A stretch of 64,000 bases of DNA from Chlorobiaceae bacterium (GTDB taxonomy: Bacteria; Bacteroidota; Chlorobiia; Chlorobiales; Chlorobiaceae): contig JABDHK010000013.1 in the NCBI GenBank assembly GCA_012972835.1, forward strand, positions 1-64,000. Reading direction: 5' to 3'. A program made the translations under genes and the position numbers. Of the stretch, positions 1 through 7,590 are shown in pieces (the stretch's first letter is position 1; the number at the start of each line of letters is the position of its first letter). The notes below the pieces were generated by a model. The model did not search any database. It was not told the origin of the DNA and was given only the letters and a program-made list of their open reading frames with translations.

Positions 1-161
1 CCAAAGCATGACCATCTTCATGTTGTGGCAGGAACAACCATCATTGAAATTGTCGATGATCATTTGAGGCCTTGTCCGGTCGGTGTGGCTGGACGAGTTC
101 TGGTGACCAACCTCCACAGTTTTGCGATGCCAATCATCCGCTATGATATTGGTGATATTGC
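1..161 (+). repeat. Long perfect direct repeat, copy 1
   Basis: These 161 bases are identical to 1508-1668 at an offset of 1507. Identity stops abruptly, with T at 162 against A at 1669, and the downstream paralogous sequence differs at many positions. The true left end of the repeat lies outside the window. Confidence 0.95.
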
Positions 162-516
162 TGAATGGGGAGAAGAGTGTGACTGTGGTATCAAACTTCC
201 CGTGATAAGCCGTCTTTGGGGGCGTAAGCGTAATTTGGTGAAATTACCTAACGGCGAATTGAGACCGATGATATTCCTGGGTGAGGATGTTGCTAAAATA
301 CAAGTCATCAAAGAGTATCGTGTGATACAGTTTAAAAGCGGTGAAATTTATTTTTTTGTTCGAGCCGAGCGACCGCTGACGGCGTCGGAAGTTGCTAAGC
401 TGACTTCTTTGGTTGTTAACTATTATACGCAGCTTATGGTAAATGTTTGCGAGGTTTCAGCCATTGACTGGGGTACAGGATTGAAGCGGGAAGAATTTGT
501 ACGGCTTGAGGAATAA
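1..516 (+). CDS. CapK/PaaK-like adenylate-forming enzyme, C-terminal part (5' end outside window)
   Basis: The reading frame is open from base 1, so the gene starts upstream; an ATG at base 25 is internal. The visible 171 residues match the C-terminal half of the phenylacetate-CoA ligase/CapK family of AMP-forming enzymes, which activate carboxylates as acyl-adenylates. The motif PIIRYDIGDIAEW, which carries the conserved Asp of this superfamily, is present. The next gene encodes a full-length paralogue, and the first 161 bases here are identical to bases 1508-1668. In polysaccharide loci such proteins are usually annotated CapK or coenzyme F390 synthetase-like. Their real acyl substrate is unknown. 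The family call is solid and the function is inferred. Confidence 0.8.
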   Translation, partial: PKHDHLHVVAGTTIIEIVDDHLRPCPVGVAGRVLVTNLHSFAMPIIRYDIGDIAEWGEECDCGIKLPVISRLWGRKRNLVKLPNGELRPMIFLGEDVAKIQVIKEYRVIQFKSGEIYFFVRAERPLTASEVAKLTSLVVNYYTQLMVNVCEVSAIDWGTGLKREEFVRLEE

Positions 517-568
517 TTTATTTCTGGCAACACTCTTCTCAGATCAATGAAAGATAATTTATGGAGTA

Positions 569-2023
569 ATGACGCATCGCCGGAGGCTACAAAAAAGGAG
601 AGCCGAATGCAAAGAGACTTCTCCTTGCAAATCAGCCATGACAATTCAGCCGGATAATGCTGAGGCTCATGCCAATCGAGCTTTTCTGTTGCAGGAACTG
701 GAGCATGAGAAGGTAAAAACGGACTCCTATATAGCGTCTGTTTTAAAGTTTAAGTCATGGTTGCGTTCGATAGAGTCAATGCCGATTGAGTTACAGCGCA
801 AGATGCAGGAGGCGCAGCTGAAGGATTTGTTCCGTCATGCCTGGCACTGTTCCGATTGGTGGCGTACACGATTATCACAGGCTGGTTATCAGCCTGACGA
901 CAGCAACATCTTAGCCTTTTTTGTCTTTGAGAATATCCCTCCCCTGCTGCGTACTGATTTACAGGAGCATTTTGAAGCCTTGAGAGCTTGGCGCAGCGAT
1001 TGGTCAGACAAAGATATGTTTACAAGCACAACGTCAGGCTCAACCGGGGTTCCTGTTCGTGTGGAGAAGCTTAGAGATGCTTATAATCTTATATACGAGG
1101 CAGTGGGACTTGTTGAGCATGAATGGCATAAAAGAGACGCGAGGCTCTCGTTAGTCAGCATTGGCACTGACCCGGATAGTGTACATCCTGATTGGGGATC
1201 ATTATTAGTCGCGCTTCAGGGATGTGGCACCTTAATCAACAGATTCTCCTATAGTTCTTCGTTTCTTGAACATGCAGTTTGGCTCATGGAATATCGCCCT
1301 GCCTATCTGAGGTGCGGCTCACGTATAGCTGCAGAAATCGGCGAGATATTTCTTGCGCAGGGTAAAACGTTGCCTTTACGCCACATTCTTTCTCAATCGG
1401 AACGGGTTACTCCCCATCAACGGCAGATTTGCCTCAGAGCTTTTGGTGGCGCAAAAATAATTGATCGCTACTCTTGCGAAGAGGTAGGCTGGTTAGCTTT
1501 CCAGTGTCCAAAGCATGACCATCTTCATGTTGTGGCAGGAACAACCATCATTGAAATTGTCGATGATCATTTGAGGCCTTGTCCGGTCGGTGTGGCTGGA
1601 CGAGTTCTGGTGACCAACCTCCACAGTTTTGCGATGCCAATCATCCGCTATGATATTGGTGATATTGCAGAATGGGGTGAAGAGTGTGACTACGGGATCA
1701 AGTTACCCGTGATCAGCCGGCTGTGGGGGCGAAAGCGTAATTTGATAATGCAGGCTAACGGCGAATTAAAGCCGATGTATTTTTTAGGAATTGAGGTCGC
1801 TGAAATGCCTGTTATCAAAGAGTATCGTGTGATACAGCAGAAAAATAAAGAAGTTGATTTTTTTGTGCGGGCTGATCGCCCTCTTACGAAAGAGGAAACC
1901 AGCAAGCTTTGCTCTTTGCTCTATAAAATCGATACTCAATTGGTTGTAAACATTCGGGAAGTTTCCGTCATCGACTGGGGAAACGGATTGAAGCGTGAAG
2001 AATTTGTCCGTCTTAATACCTGA
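569..2023 (+). CDS. CapK/PaaK-like adenylate-forming enzyme with TPR-like N-terminal remnant
   Basis: This is a full-length member of the phenylacetate-CoA ligase/CapK family (AMP-forming). The ATP-binding P-loop TSGSTG is at residues 155-160, RYSCEEVGW near 300 fits the adenine-binding region, and IIRYDIGDIAEW lies in the C-terminal half. Known members adenylate a carboxylate; in surface-polysaccharide loci they may help acylate sugars, but the substrate is unknown. The start is uncertain. ATG 569 has GGAG only two bases upstream, and another in-frame ATG lies at 638. Residues 24-46 (IQPDNAEAHANRAFLLQELE) look like one helix-turn-helix of a tetratricopeptide repeat, which this enzyme family does not normally have. 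The gene may have captured the end of a decayed TPR gene. Confidence 0.82.
   Translation: MTHRRRLQKRRAECKETSPCKSAMTIQPDNAEAHANRAFLLQELEHEKVKTDSYIASVLKFKSWLRSIESMPIELQRKMQEAQLKDLFRHAWHCSDWWRTRLSQAGYQPDDSNILAFFVFENIPPLLRTDLQEHFEALRAWRSDWSDKDMFTSTTSGSTGVPVRVEKLRDAYNLIYEAVGLVEHEWHKRDARLSLVSIGTDPDSVHPDWGSLLVALQGCGTLINRFSYSSSFLEHAVWLMEYRPAYLRCGSRIAAEIGEIFLAQGKTLPLRHILSQSERVTPHQRQICLRAFGGAKIIDRYSCEEVGWLAFQCPKHDHLHVVAGTTIIEIVDDHLRPCPVGVAGRVLVTNLHSFAMPIIRYDIGDIAEWGEECDYGIKLPVISRLWGRKRNLIMQANGELKPMYFLGIEVAEMPVIKEYRVIQQKNKEVDFFVRADRPLTKEETSKLCSLLYKIDTQLVVNIREVSVIDWGNGLKREEFVRLNT
1508..1668 (+). repeat. Long perfect direct repeat, copy 2
   Basis: This copy is identical to bases 1-161 and lies inside the second CapK-like gene. 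It covers the region encoding residues about 314 to 367. Confidence 0.95.
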
Positions 2024-2059
2024 AAATTATAGGTGTAACCTCCAAAATCCTCCATAAGC

Positions 2060-4138
2060 ATGCGAGTATTTCTTGTTCCTGAAGATGTTTTTGTTGCAAC
2101 ACCTCGTTACAGTCGACATTACCGCGGTAAATCTATCAGTGACGATGTGCCAGTGGAACTATTGATGATTGATACTGGAGGCGAATTTGATAACGTGAGT
2201 AAAGCGCTTGCACAACAGCGAGAGAAGCTAACAAATACCGATAGTCAGTCTGATACACTGGTTGACAAAACTAATGCGGTAGATACCTCATCGCAAAATG
2301 GTGATGTTAAGCTTTTCAGTGAACAGAATTTACTGGGCTGGTCACCCTTCCCTCCCAGATTGGGCAGGGTCAGTACTCGATTCATCGGACCAGGGTTGCA
2401 TATGCATGACGAGCTGGCACCGTTAGATGCTCAATTGTCTGCTCTTAAAGATCGTTACCCGCAAAAGCACCATTTTCGAATAGCCGCAGTGGCATCTTTT
2501 GGCACTAACCTTGGTGACTCCTTGATAGGGATGACGGCAATGCGGATTGTCGTCGAGACTCTTCGTCAGCATTTGCCAAGCTTTCTTATTGATATGCTGT
2601 TATGTACTTCGGGTAATCCTGCAAATGTCGATATTGTTGGCCATGAACCATGGGTTGGTGAACTCCATACTACTGGCCCCTCGGTTTCAGAGTTTGCCCG
2701 CTATGATGCATACTTTGATTTTACAGGCCTCATTGGGCTTCCTCGTATCACAGAAATACCGATGGTGGATTGGTTTATCTGGTGGAGCGGTCTTGATCCC
2801 GTAACTGTTTCTGCTGATCGAAAGCGGAACGTGCTTAACATTCCCTGGACTGCATGGACGCAGGTATCTTCATTACTGCAGGTAATACCGGGCAGGCGTG
2901 TTCTTTTTAACCCTCAGGCAAGCGTACCTCTTCGGAGCTTTCCTGTAGAATATGCAGCAACATTTGCGCAAAAAATGCTCGATAAGGATCTTGATCTACA
3001 GCTTGTCATTGATAAGCCAATTAATCTGCAACATCCAAGGCTTGTTGATTTGTCAGGCAAGATCGATTCCCCTCAAAAATTTGAAGCACTTATAGCTCAG
3101 GTGGACGGGTTGATTACAGTGGATACATTTGCTATCCATGTGGCTGATGCGGCCAATGTGCCTACGGTTGGGTTGCTGACGACAATTCCTCCCGATTCTT
3201 ACCCTTATTATCCTTTGCAATATAGTCTGCTTATCTCTGGGGGGGAAGAGCTGCCGGGGTACCGGAAATTCAAGGTTAACGATGATAAGGAGTGGGAGCA
3301 GATCAAGGATCTCTATGTTCAGGCATGGGAAAAACTTGATGCAGGTGAAGTATTAAATGGACTGAAGAATATGATGGAACATCGACGTTCTCCTGCTTCG
3401 CATCAAGGCTTGCGATTTGTGCATGGGCCGCACCACTCAGTTCGTTACCGTGAAACTCCGGCCGGACGTTTATTGCCCTTTGAAAGTCAATCGAGCACTT
3501 GGGATCGTGCCGTTATATGTCAAGGGAATATGGCCAGTTCTCTTCTCAAGCCAGGGGGGAGTGCGGTTGTTATCGCACCAGGGCAGAGTCACTTTCCTCT
3601 TGTGGTTGCTGAAAAGCTTGGTGTTGATGGTATCTTGCATCTATTTGAGCCTCGCTCGTTTCGTCGCACTCTTATTGGTATGGATATGCTTGATCGGGCA
3701 AACCACATTGAGTTACACTGGCACGGCTCGTTGCCGTCTAATACCACACAATTGTTAATACCAGGTGAAGACACTCTCTGTGAGACCAATCCTTTGCAAT
3801 GGGGTAATCTGAAAAAACAGCGTAGGATTGAGGCTCAGGCTATTGATGCGCTTGAGCTGCACGTGCTTTCAGTATTATTTTGTTTTGCACCGATGCCGCA
3901 TCTTCTCGCTCTCGAATCTGCTATTGAAACATTAAAGCGAACGAAATCCGCAGTCGTTTGCGCGCCGATTACAACAGAGGAGGAGCTTCGTCAGATAGCT
4001 ACCTTTCTTATGCCCCTTGGCTACCAGTGCTGGGTGGAATATATTGAACAACGTGAAGATGGTCCGATGATGTTATTGGGGATTTCTGATCACATCAAGG
4101 TCAATGGTCATGGTTTGAAACAGATTGTTTTCAGTTGA
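2060..4138 (+). CDS. Two-domain protein: GT9-like glycosyltransferase plus FkbM-like C-terminal domain
   Basis: The 692-residue protein has a variable N-terminus (1-130). From about 139 to 440 it resembles the heptosyltransferase-like GT9 fold: FRIAAVASFGTNLGDSLIG recalls the N-terminal glycine-rich loop, and ITVDTFAIHVADAANVPTVGL (about 352-372) is the typical donor-binding D-T-x-x-x-H-x-A-x-A-x-x-x-P block. Residues about 480-690 have weak similarity to FkbM-type methyltransferases (HLFEPRSF, ALELHVLSVL), but a clear glycine-rich SAM motif is not visible, so catalysis there is doubtful. It sits 36 bases after the CapK-like gene and 33 before the DUF6165 gene, as in an operon. Transfer of a sugar to a surface glycan or protein is inferred. 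Confidence 0.68.
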   Translation: MRVFLVPEDVFVATPRYSRHYRGKSISDDVPVELLMIDTGGEFDNVSKALAQQREKLTNTDSQSDTLVDKTNAVDTSSQNGDVKLFSEQNLLGWSPFPPRLGRVSTRFIGPGLHMHDELAPLDAQLSALKDRYPQKHHFRIAAVASFGTNLGDSLIGMTAMRIVVETLRQHLPSFLIDMLLCTSGNPANVDIVGHEPWVGELHTTGPSVSEFARYDAYFDFTGLIGLPRITEIPMVDWFIWWSGLDPVTVSADRKRNVLNIPWTAWTQVSSLLQVIPGRRVLFNPQASVPLRSFPVEYAATFAQKMLDKDLDLQLVIDKPINLQHPRLVDLSGKIDSPQKFEALIAQVDGLITVDTFAIHVADAANVPTVGLLTTIPPDSYPYYPLQYSLLISGGEELPGYRKFKVNDDKEWEQIKDLYVQAWEKLDAGEVLNGLKNMMEHRRSPASHQGLRFVHGPHHSVRYRETPAGRLLPFESQSSTWDRAVICQGNMASSLLKPGGSAVVIAPGQSHFPLVVAEKLGVDGILHLFEPRSFRRTLIGMDMLDRANHIELHWHGSLPSNTTQLLIPGEDTLCETNPLQWGNLKKQRRIEAQAIDALELHVLSVLFCFAPMPHLLALESAIETLKRTKSAVVCAPITTEEELRQIATFLMPLGYQCWVEYIEQREDGPMMLLGISDHIKVNGHGLKQIVFS

Positions 4139-4171
4139 TGCAAGGTATTATTAAACAATGGGGATAACACC

Positions 4172-4576
4172 ATGATCAATGTATGGCAAGAGATGCCTCT
4201 GCTGCCCGTCTCTTGGGGAGAAGTATTTGACAAACTGACTATTTTGCAGATCAAGGCTGAAAAGCTGAATGATTTGTCGAAGCTTTCCAACGTTGAGCGC
4301 GAAAGGAAAGAGATCGGAAAAGTGATAGGTGATATTAATCGCTTTCCAGCTCACCTGTTGCTTTTAGTCGATGAGTTGAAAGGGATCAACGAGCGGTTAT
4401 GGGATGTGGAAGATGGCAAGCGGGATTGTGAGCGACGGCAATCCTTTGACAATCGTTTTGTTCAGCTTGCAAGGGATGTCTATTTCGGTAATGACCAACG
4501 TGCTGCCATCAAACGAAAAATCAATGAGCTGCTTGGCAGTGCCATAGTCGAAGAAAAGTCTTATCAAGCCTATTAA
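4172..4576 (+). CDS. DUF6165 family protein
   Basis: This small soluble protein of 134 residues matches the DUF6165 family pattern: LPVSWGEVFDKLTILQIKAEKL at 9-30, then LWDVEDGKRDCERR, an aromatic LARDVYFGND, and KRKINELLGS followed by VEEKSY at the end. It is rich in charged helices and has no membrane segment or signal peptide. Members of this family are typically found next to glycosyltransferases and TPR proteins in surface-glycan loci, as here, but no activity is known to me. GGGG about eight bases before ATG 4172 supports the start. The family assignment is confident; the function is unknown. Confidence 0.82.
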   Translation: MINVWQEMPLLPVSWGEVFDKLTILQIKAEKLNDLSKLSNVERERKEIGKVIGDINRFPAHLLLLVDELKGINERLWDVEDGKRDCERRQSFDNRFVQLARDVYFGNDQRAAIKRKINELLGSAIVEEKSYQAY

Positions 4577-4625
4577 GGGACGACATTCATTTCGAAAAAT
4601 TGCTAATGTGAATTCCTGATTTATT

Positions 4626-5870
4626 ATGGCAAAACCGCACATCAAAAAACATAAGGCCATGCCAGCGAAGCCGCAACAGCGTAAACCCCGTATTTTATGG
4701 GCAAACGCGTTTTGCCTCTTGGATACATCGAGTGGTGCTTCTATCTCAGCACGCGAAATGCTTCGACAATTGGCATTTAAAGGTTACGACGTAGCTGTCG
4801 TGGGGGCAACGGTGTTTGACTCGGATAAAGGTATTTCAAGATTCCCGGAAAATTGGGACAAGGCCGCATCTGAAAAAAACAAAATTGTACAGGTAGTCGA
4901 TTCCCCCCTTGAGCATAAGCTCCTTGTTACTAAAAGTTCAAAGCGTTCTGAAATGACCTCTCTGGAGGAGGATCGATGGTATTCGCTTTATGTACAGACG
5001 CTTGATGCCTTCAAACCGGATCTGGTGTTTTTTTATGGAGGTCAGACACTGGATTTATTGATATCTGATGAAGCCAGACAGAGAGGGATTCCCTCAGTTG
5101 CTTATTTGGTTAACGGTAACTATAGTGGAAAGAGGTGGTATCGCGATGTTTCGCTTATCATTACCGACAGTCAGGCAACTGCTGATTTTTATGAACGACA
5201 GGAGGGAATAAAACCTGTTCCAGTAGGGACATTCATTGAACCCGGAACGGTAAGGGCAATTGAGCATACTCGTAAAAATCTGCTTTTTATCAATCCCTCA
5301 CTTGAAAAGGGTGCAGGTATAGTCATTCAGTTGGCAATGTTGCTTGAAAAAAAGAGAGCTGATATTCAGTTTGAAGTGGTAGAATCTCGCGGTAACTGGC
5401 ATTCATTGCTTCAGCAAATTACCAGCTATAATGGTGCATCGCCTCGTGAGCAACTGGATAATGTTCTTTTGACGCCAAATACCAATGATATGCGGCCTAT
5501 TTATGGCAGGGCACGTTTGCTCCTTGCACCAAGTCTCTGGTGGGAAAGTGGGTCTCGGGTGTTAGCTGAGGCAATGCTGAATGCAGTTCCTGCTATTGTC
5601 ACTGATCGTGGTGGCAGCCCTGAAATGATCGGGAATGGAGGTATGAAAATTCAGCTTCCCGAGGCATGCCATGAAAAGCCTTACACATCACTTCCTAAGC
5701 TTGCATTGTTGCAGCCACTGGTGGATAGGATCATTCAGCTCTACGATGATGAGGTTTTCTATAATGATTACGTTGCCCGGGCCCGCCATGTGGGTGAGAC
5801 ATTGCACAATATGGCCAACAGCACCCAGCGCCTGATACAAGCCTTTCACCCCCTTATAAAAAACAAATGA
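4626..5870 (+). CDS. Glycosyltransferase, GT4-like (GT-B fold)
   Basis: The 414-residue protein begins with a basic tail and then ILWANAFCLLDTSSGASISAR, an N-terminal Rossmann strand and loop as in GT4 enzymes that keep a sugar-nucleotide-dependent GT-B fold. The C-terminal domain carries LLFINPSLEKGAG and the donor-binding region ARLLLAPSLWWESGSRVLAEAMLNAVPAIVTDRGGSPEMIG, where the second Glu of the usual E-x7-E motif is kept. There is no signal peptide, so it should act in the cytoplasm, possibly at the membrane. Its neighbours (GT9-like, DUF6165, methyltransferase) point to surface glycan assembly. Donor and acceptor cannot be read from sequence. Confidence 0.8.
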   Translation: MAKPHIKKHKAMPAKPQQRKPRILWANAFCLLDTSSGASISAREMLRQLAFKGYDVAVVGATVFDSDKGISRFPENWDKAASEKNKIVQVVDSPLEHKLLVTKSSKRSEMTSLEEDRWYSLYVQTLDAFKPDLVFFYGGQTLDLLISDEARQRGIPSVAYLVNGNYSGKRWYRDVSLIITDSQATADFYERQEGIKPVPVGTFIEPGTVRAIEHTRKNLLFINPSLEKGAGIVIQLAMLLEKKRADIQFEVVESRGNWHSLLQQITSYNGASPREQLDNVLLTPNTNDMRPIYGRARLLLAPSLWWESGSRVLAEAMLNAVPAIVTDRGGSPEMIGNGGMKIQLPEACHEKPYTSLPKLALLQPLVDRIIQLYDDEVFYNDYVARARHVGETLHNMANSTQRLIQAFHPLIKNK

Positions 5871-6039
5871 GGGACAACATTTATTTGTTCCATACCCCAA
5901 AAATATCAAGGATCTCACAAAGGTCGTCAGGCTTTGAATAGTTTAAGAACAAAAAAGCAGTATCTTTTTAAGGCATTTTTCTGTTTATAGGGCTGTAGCT
6001 ATAAAACCTACCTTATTATATCAACGAAAGATTCTGCTT

Positions 6040-7575
6040 ATGTCAGACTGGACTGCAGGTTATGTGGCCGATATTGGTTACACTTTTGGGTATTACAGTG
6101 AATTGAATACGTTACGATTGAAGTTGGCTTTTCTCAACTCCGGGTTTGTATGCCCTGAAATTGGAACAGCTTGTGAGTTGGGTTTTGGTCAGGGGTTGAG
6201 TGCGAACATTCATGCTGCTGCGTCGGTGACGCAATGGTATGGTACTGACTTTAATCCTGCCCAAGCAGGTGTTGCTCAGGATCTTGCTGGTGCCGCAGGG
6301 TCTCATGCCTTTTTATATGACGACTCTTTCACTGAATTCTGTGCTCGTCAGGATCTTCCTGATTTTGATTTTATAGGTCTTCATGGTATCTGGAGTTGGA
6401 TTTCAGATGAGAATCGCGGTGTGATTGTGGATTTTATACGTCGCAAACTAAAAGTTGGCGGTGTTCTCTATATCAGTTACAACACCTTGCCGGGGTGGGC
6501 TACTTTTGCTCCAATGCGTCATCTCATGACACAGCATGCGGAGATAATAGGGTCTGAAGGTCATGGGATTGTCAGTCGTATTAATGGTGCTATCGATTTT
6601 AGTGAAAAGTTGTTAGCGACGAACCCTATCTATGCGCGGGCTAATCCATTGATTGGGGATAGAATTTCAAAAATCAAGGATCAGAACCGACACTACCTGG
6701 CTCATGAATATTTCAACCAGGATTGGCATCCGATGCATTTTGCTACTTTTGCGGATTGGCTGTCGCCGGCAAAGGTGAGTTACGCTTGCTCGGCGCATTA
6801 CCTGGACCATATTGATGCTGTTAATCTCACCCCGGAACAACAAGCATTTCTGAAGGAAATTCCTGATTCGATGTTTCGTGAGAGTGTGCGTGATTTTATG
6901 ATCAATCAACAGTTTCGTAGAGATTACTGGGTTAAAGGTTTGCGCCAGTTGTCAGCAATTGATCAGCGAGAGGCTTTGCGCAAGCAGAAAATTATGCTTG
7001 TTAGCCATCGTTCGGATATCTCTCTTAGGGTCTCAGGTTCTTTGGGGGAAGCGTCAATGAGTGATGCGGTTTATAATCCGATTCTGGATGTTTTAGCCGA
7101 TCATAAAACAAAAACCATCGAGCAGATTGAACAGGCAGTCAAGGATAAAGGTGTTGTATTTGCGCAGATTTTGCAGGCGGCTATTGTGCTGACCGGGACG
7201 GGTCACCTGGCGGCAGTGCAGGATGATGCGGTTGCTGGAAAAGCAAAAAAGCATAGTGATAAGTTGAACGCATTTCTCATCAATAAGGCAAGGGGTAGCG
7301 GAGACATCACCTATCTGGCGAGTCCGGTTACAGGTGGAGGTGTTGACGCAGATCGTTTTCAGCAACTCTTTCTTCTTGCGATGAGTCAGGGGAAAAAACA
7401 ACCAATTGAATGGGCGCACTTTGTTTGGCAGATTCTTGTCGTGCAGGGTCAGAAGATTGTCAAGGAAGGTAAGACGTTGGAAAGTACGGAAGATAACCTT
7501 GCCGAGCTCACCAATAGAGCTCAGATCTTTGCTGAGAAAAAGTTGCCGATTTTAAAAGCGCTGCAGATTGCTTGA
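6040..7575 (+). CDS. Class I SAM methyltransferase with methyltransferase regulatory domain
   Basis: The N-terminal half is a Rossmann methyltransferase: motif I is ELGFGQG at 46-52, the acidic ribose-binding residue lies in GTDFNP near 69, and LKVGGVLYISYNTLPGW is the post-motif strand. The following part matches the predicted methyltransferase regulatory domain (PF10119 type) found in rickettsial outer-membrane-protein lysine methyltransferases and many uncharacterised proteins. The length of 511 residues fits that architecture. No signal peptide is present, so modification would happen before export. A 169-base gap precedes the gene, so it may have its own promoter. Lysine methylation of a surface protein is a family-based suggestion; small-molecule or glycan methylation is also possible. 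Confidence 0.82.
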   Translation: MSDWTAGYVADIGYTFGYYSELNTLRLKLAFLNSGFVCPEIGTACELGFGQGLSANIHAAASVTQWYGTDFNPAQAGVAQDLAGAAGSHAFLYDDSFTEFCARQDLPDFDFIGLHGIWSWISDENRGVIVDFIRRKLKVGGVLYISYNTLPGWATFAPMRHLMTQHAEIIGSEGHGIVSRINGAIDFSEKLLATNPIYARANPLIGDRISKIKDQNRHYLAHEYFNQDWHPMHFATFADWLSPAKVSYACSAHYLDHIDAVNLTPEQQAFLKEIPDSMFRESVRDFMINQQFRRDYWVKGLRQLSAIDQREALRKQKIMLVSHRSDISLRVSGSLGEASMSDAVYNPILDVLADHKTKTIEQIEQAVKDKGVVFAQILQAAIVLTGTGHLAAVQDDAVAGKAKKHSDKLNAFLINKARGSGDITYLASPVTGGGVDADRFQQLFLLAMSQGKKQPIEWAHFVWQILVVQGQKIVKEGKTLESTEDNLAELTNRAQIFAEKKLPILKALQIA

Positions 7576-7590
7576 TGACCTTGCTTCGAT

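Noticed and set aside
423-644. 73-codon minus-strand frame between the two CapK-like genes
   Set aside because: It is a shadow across the gene junction with no support.
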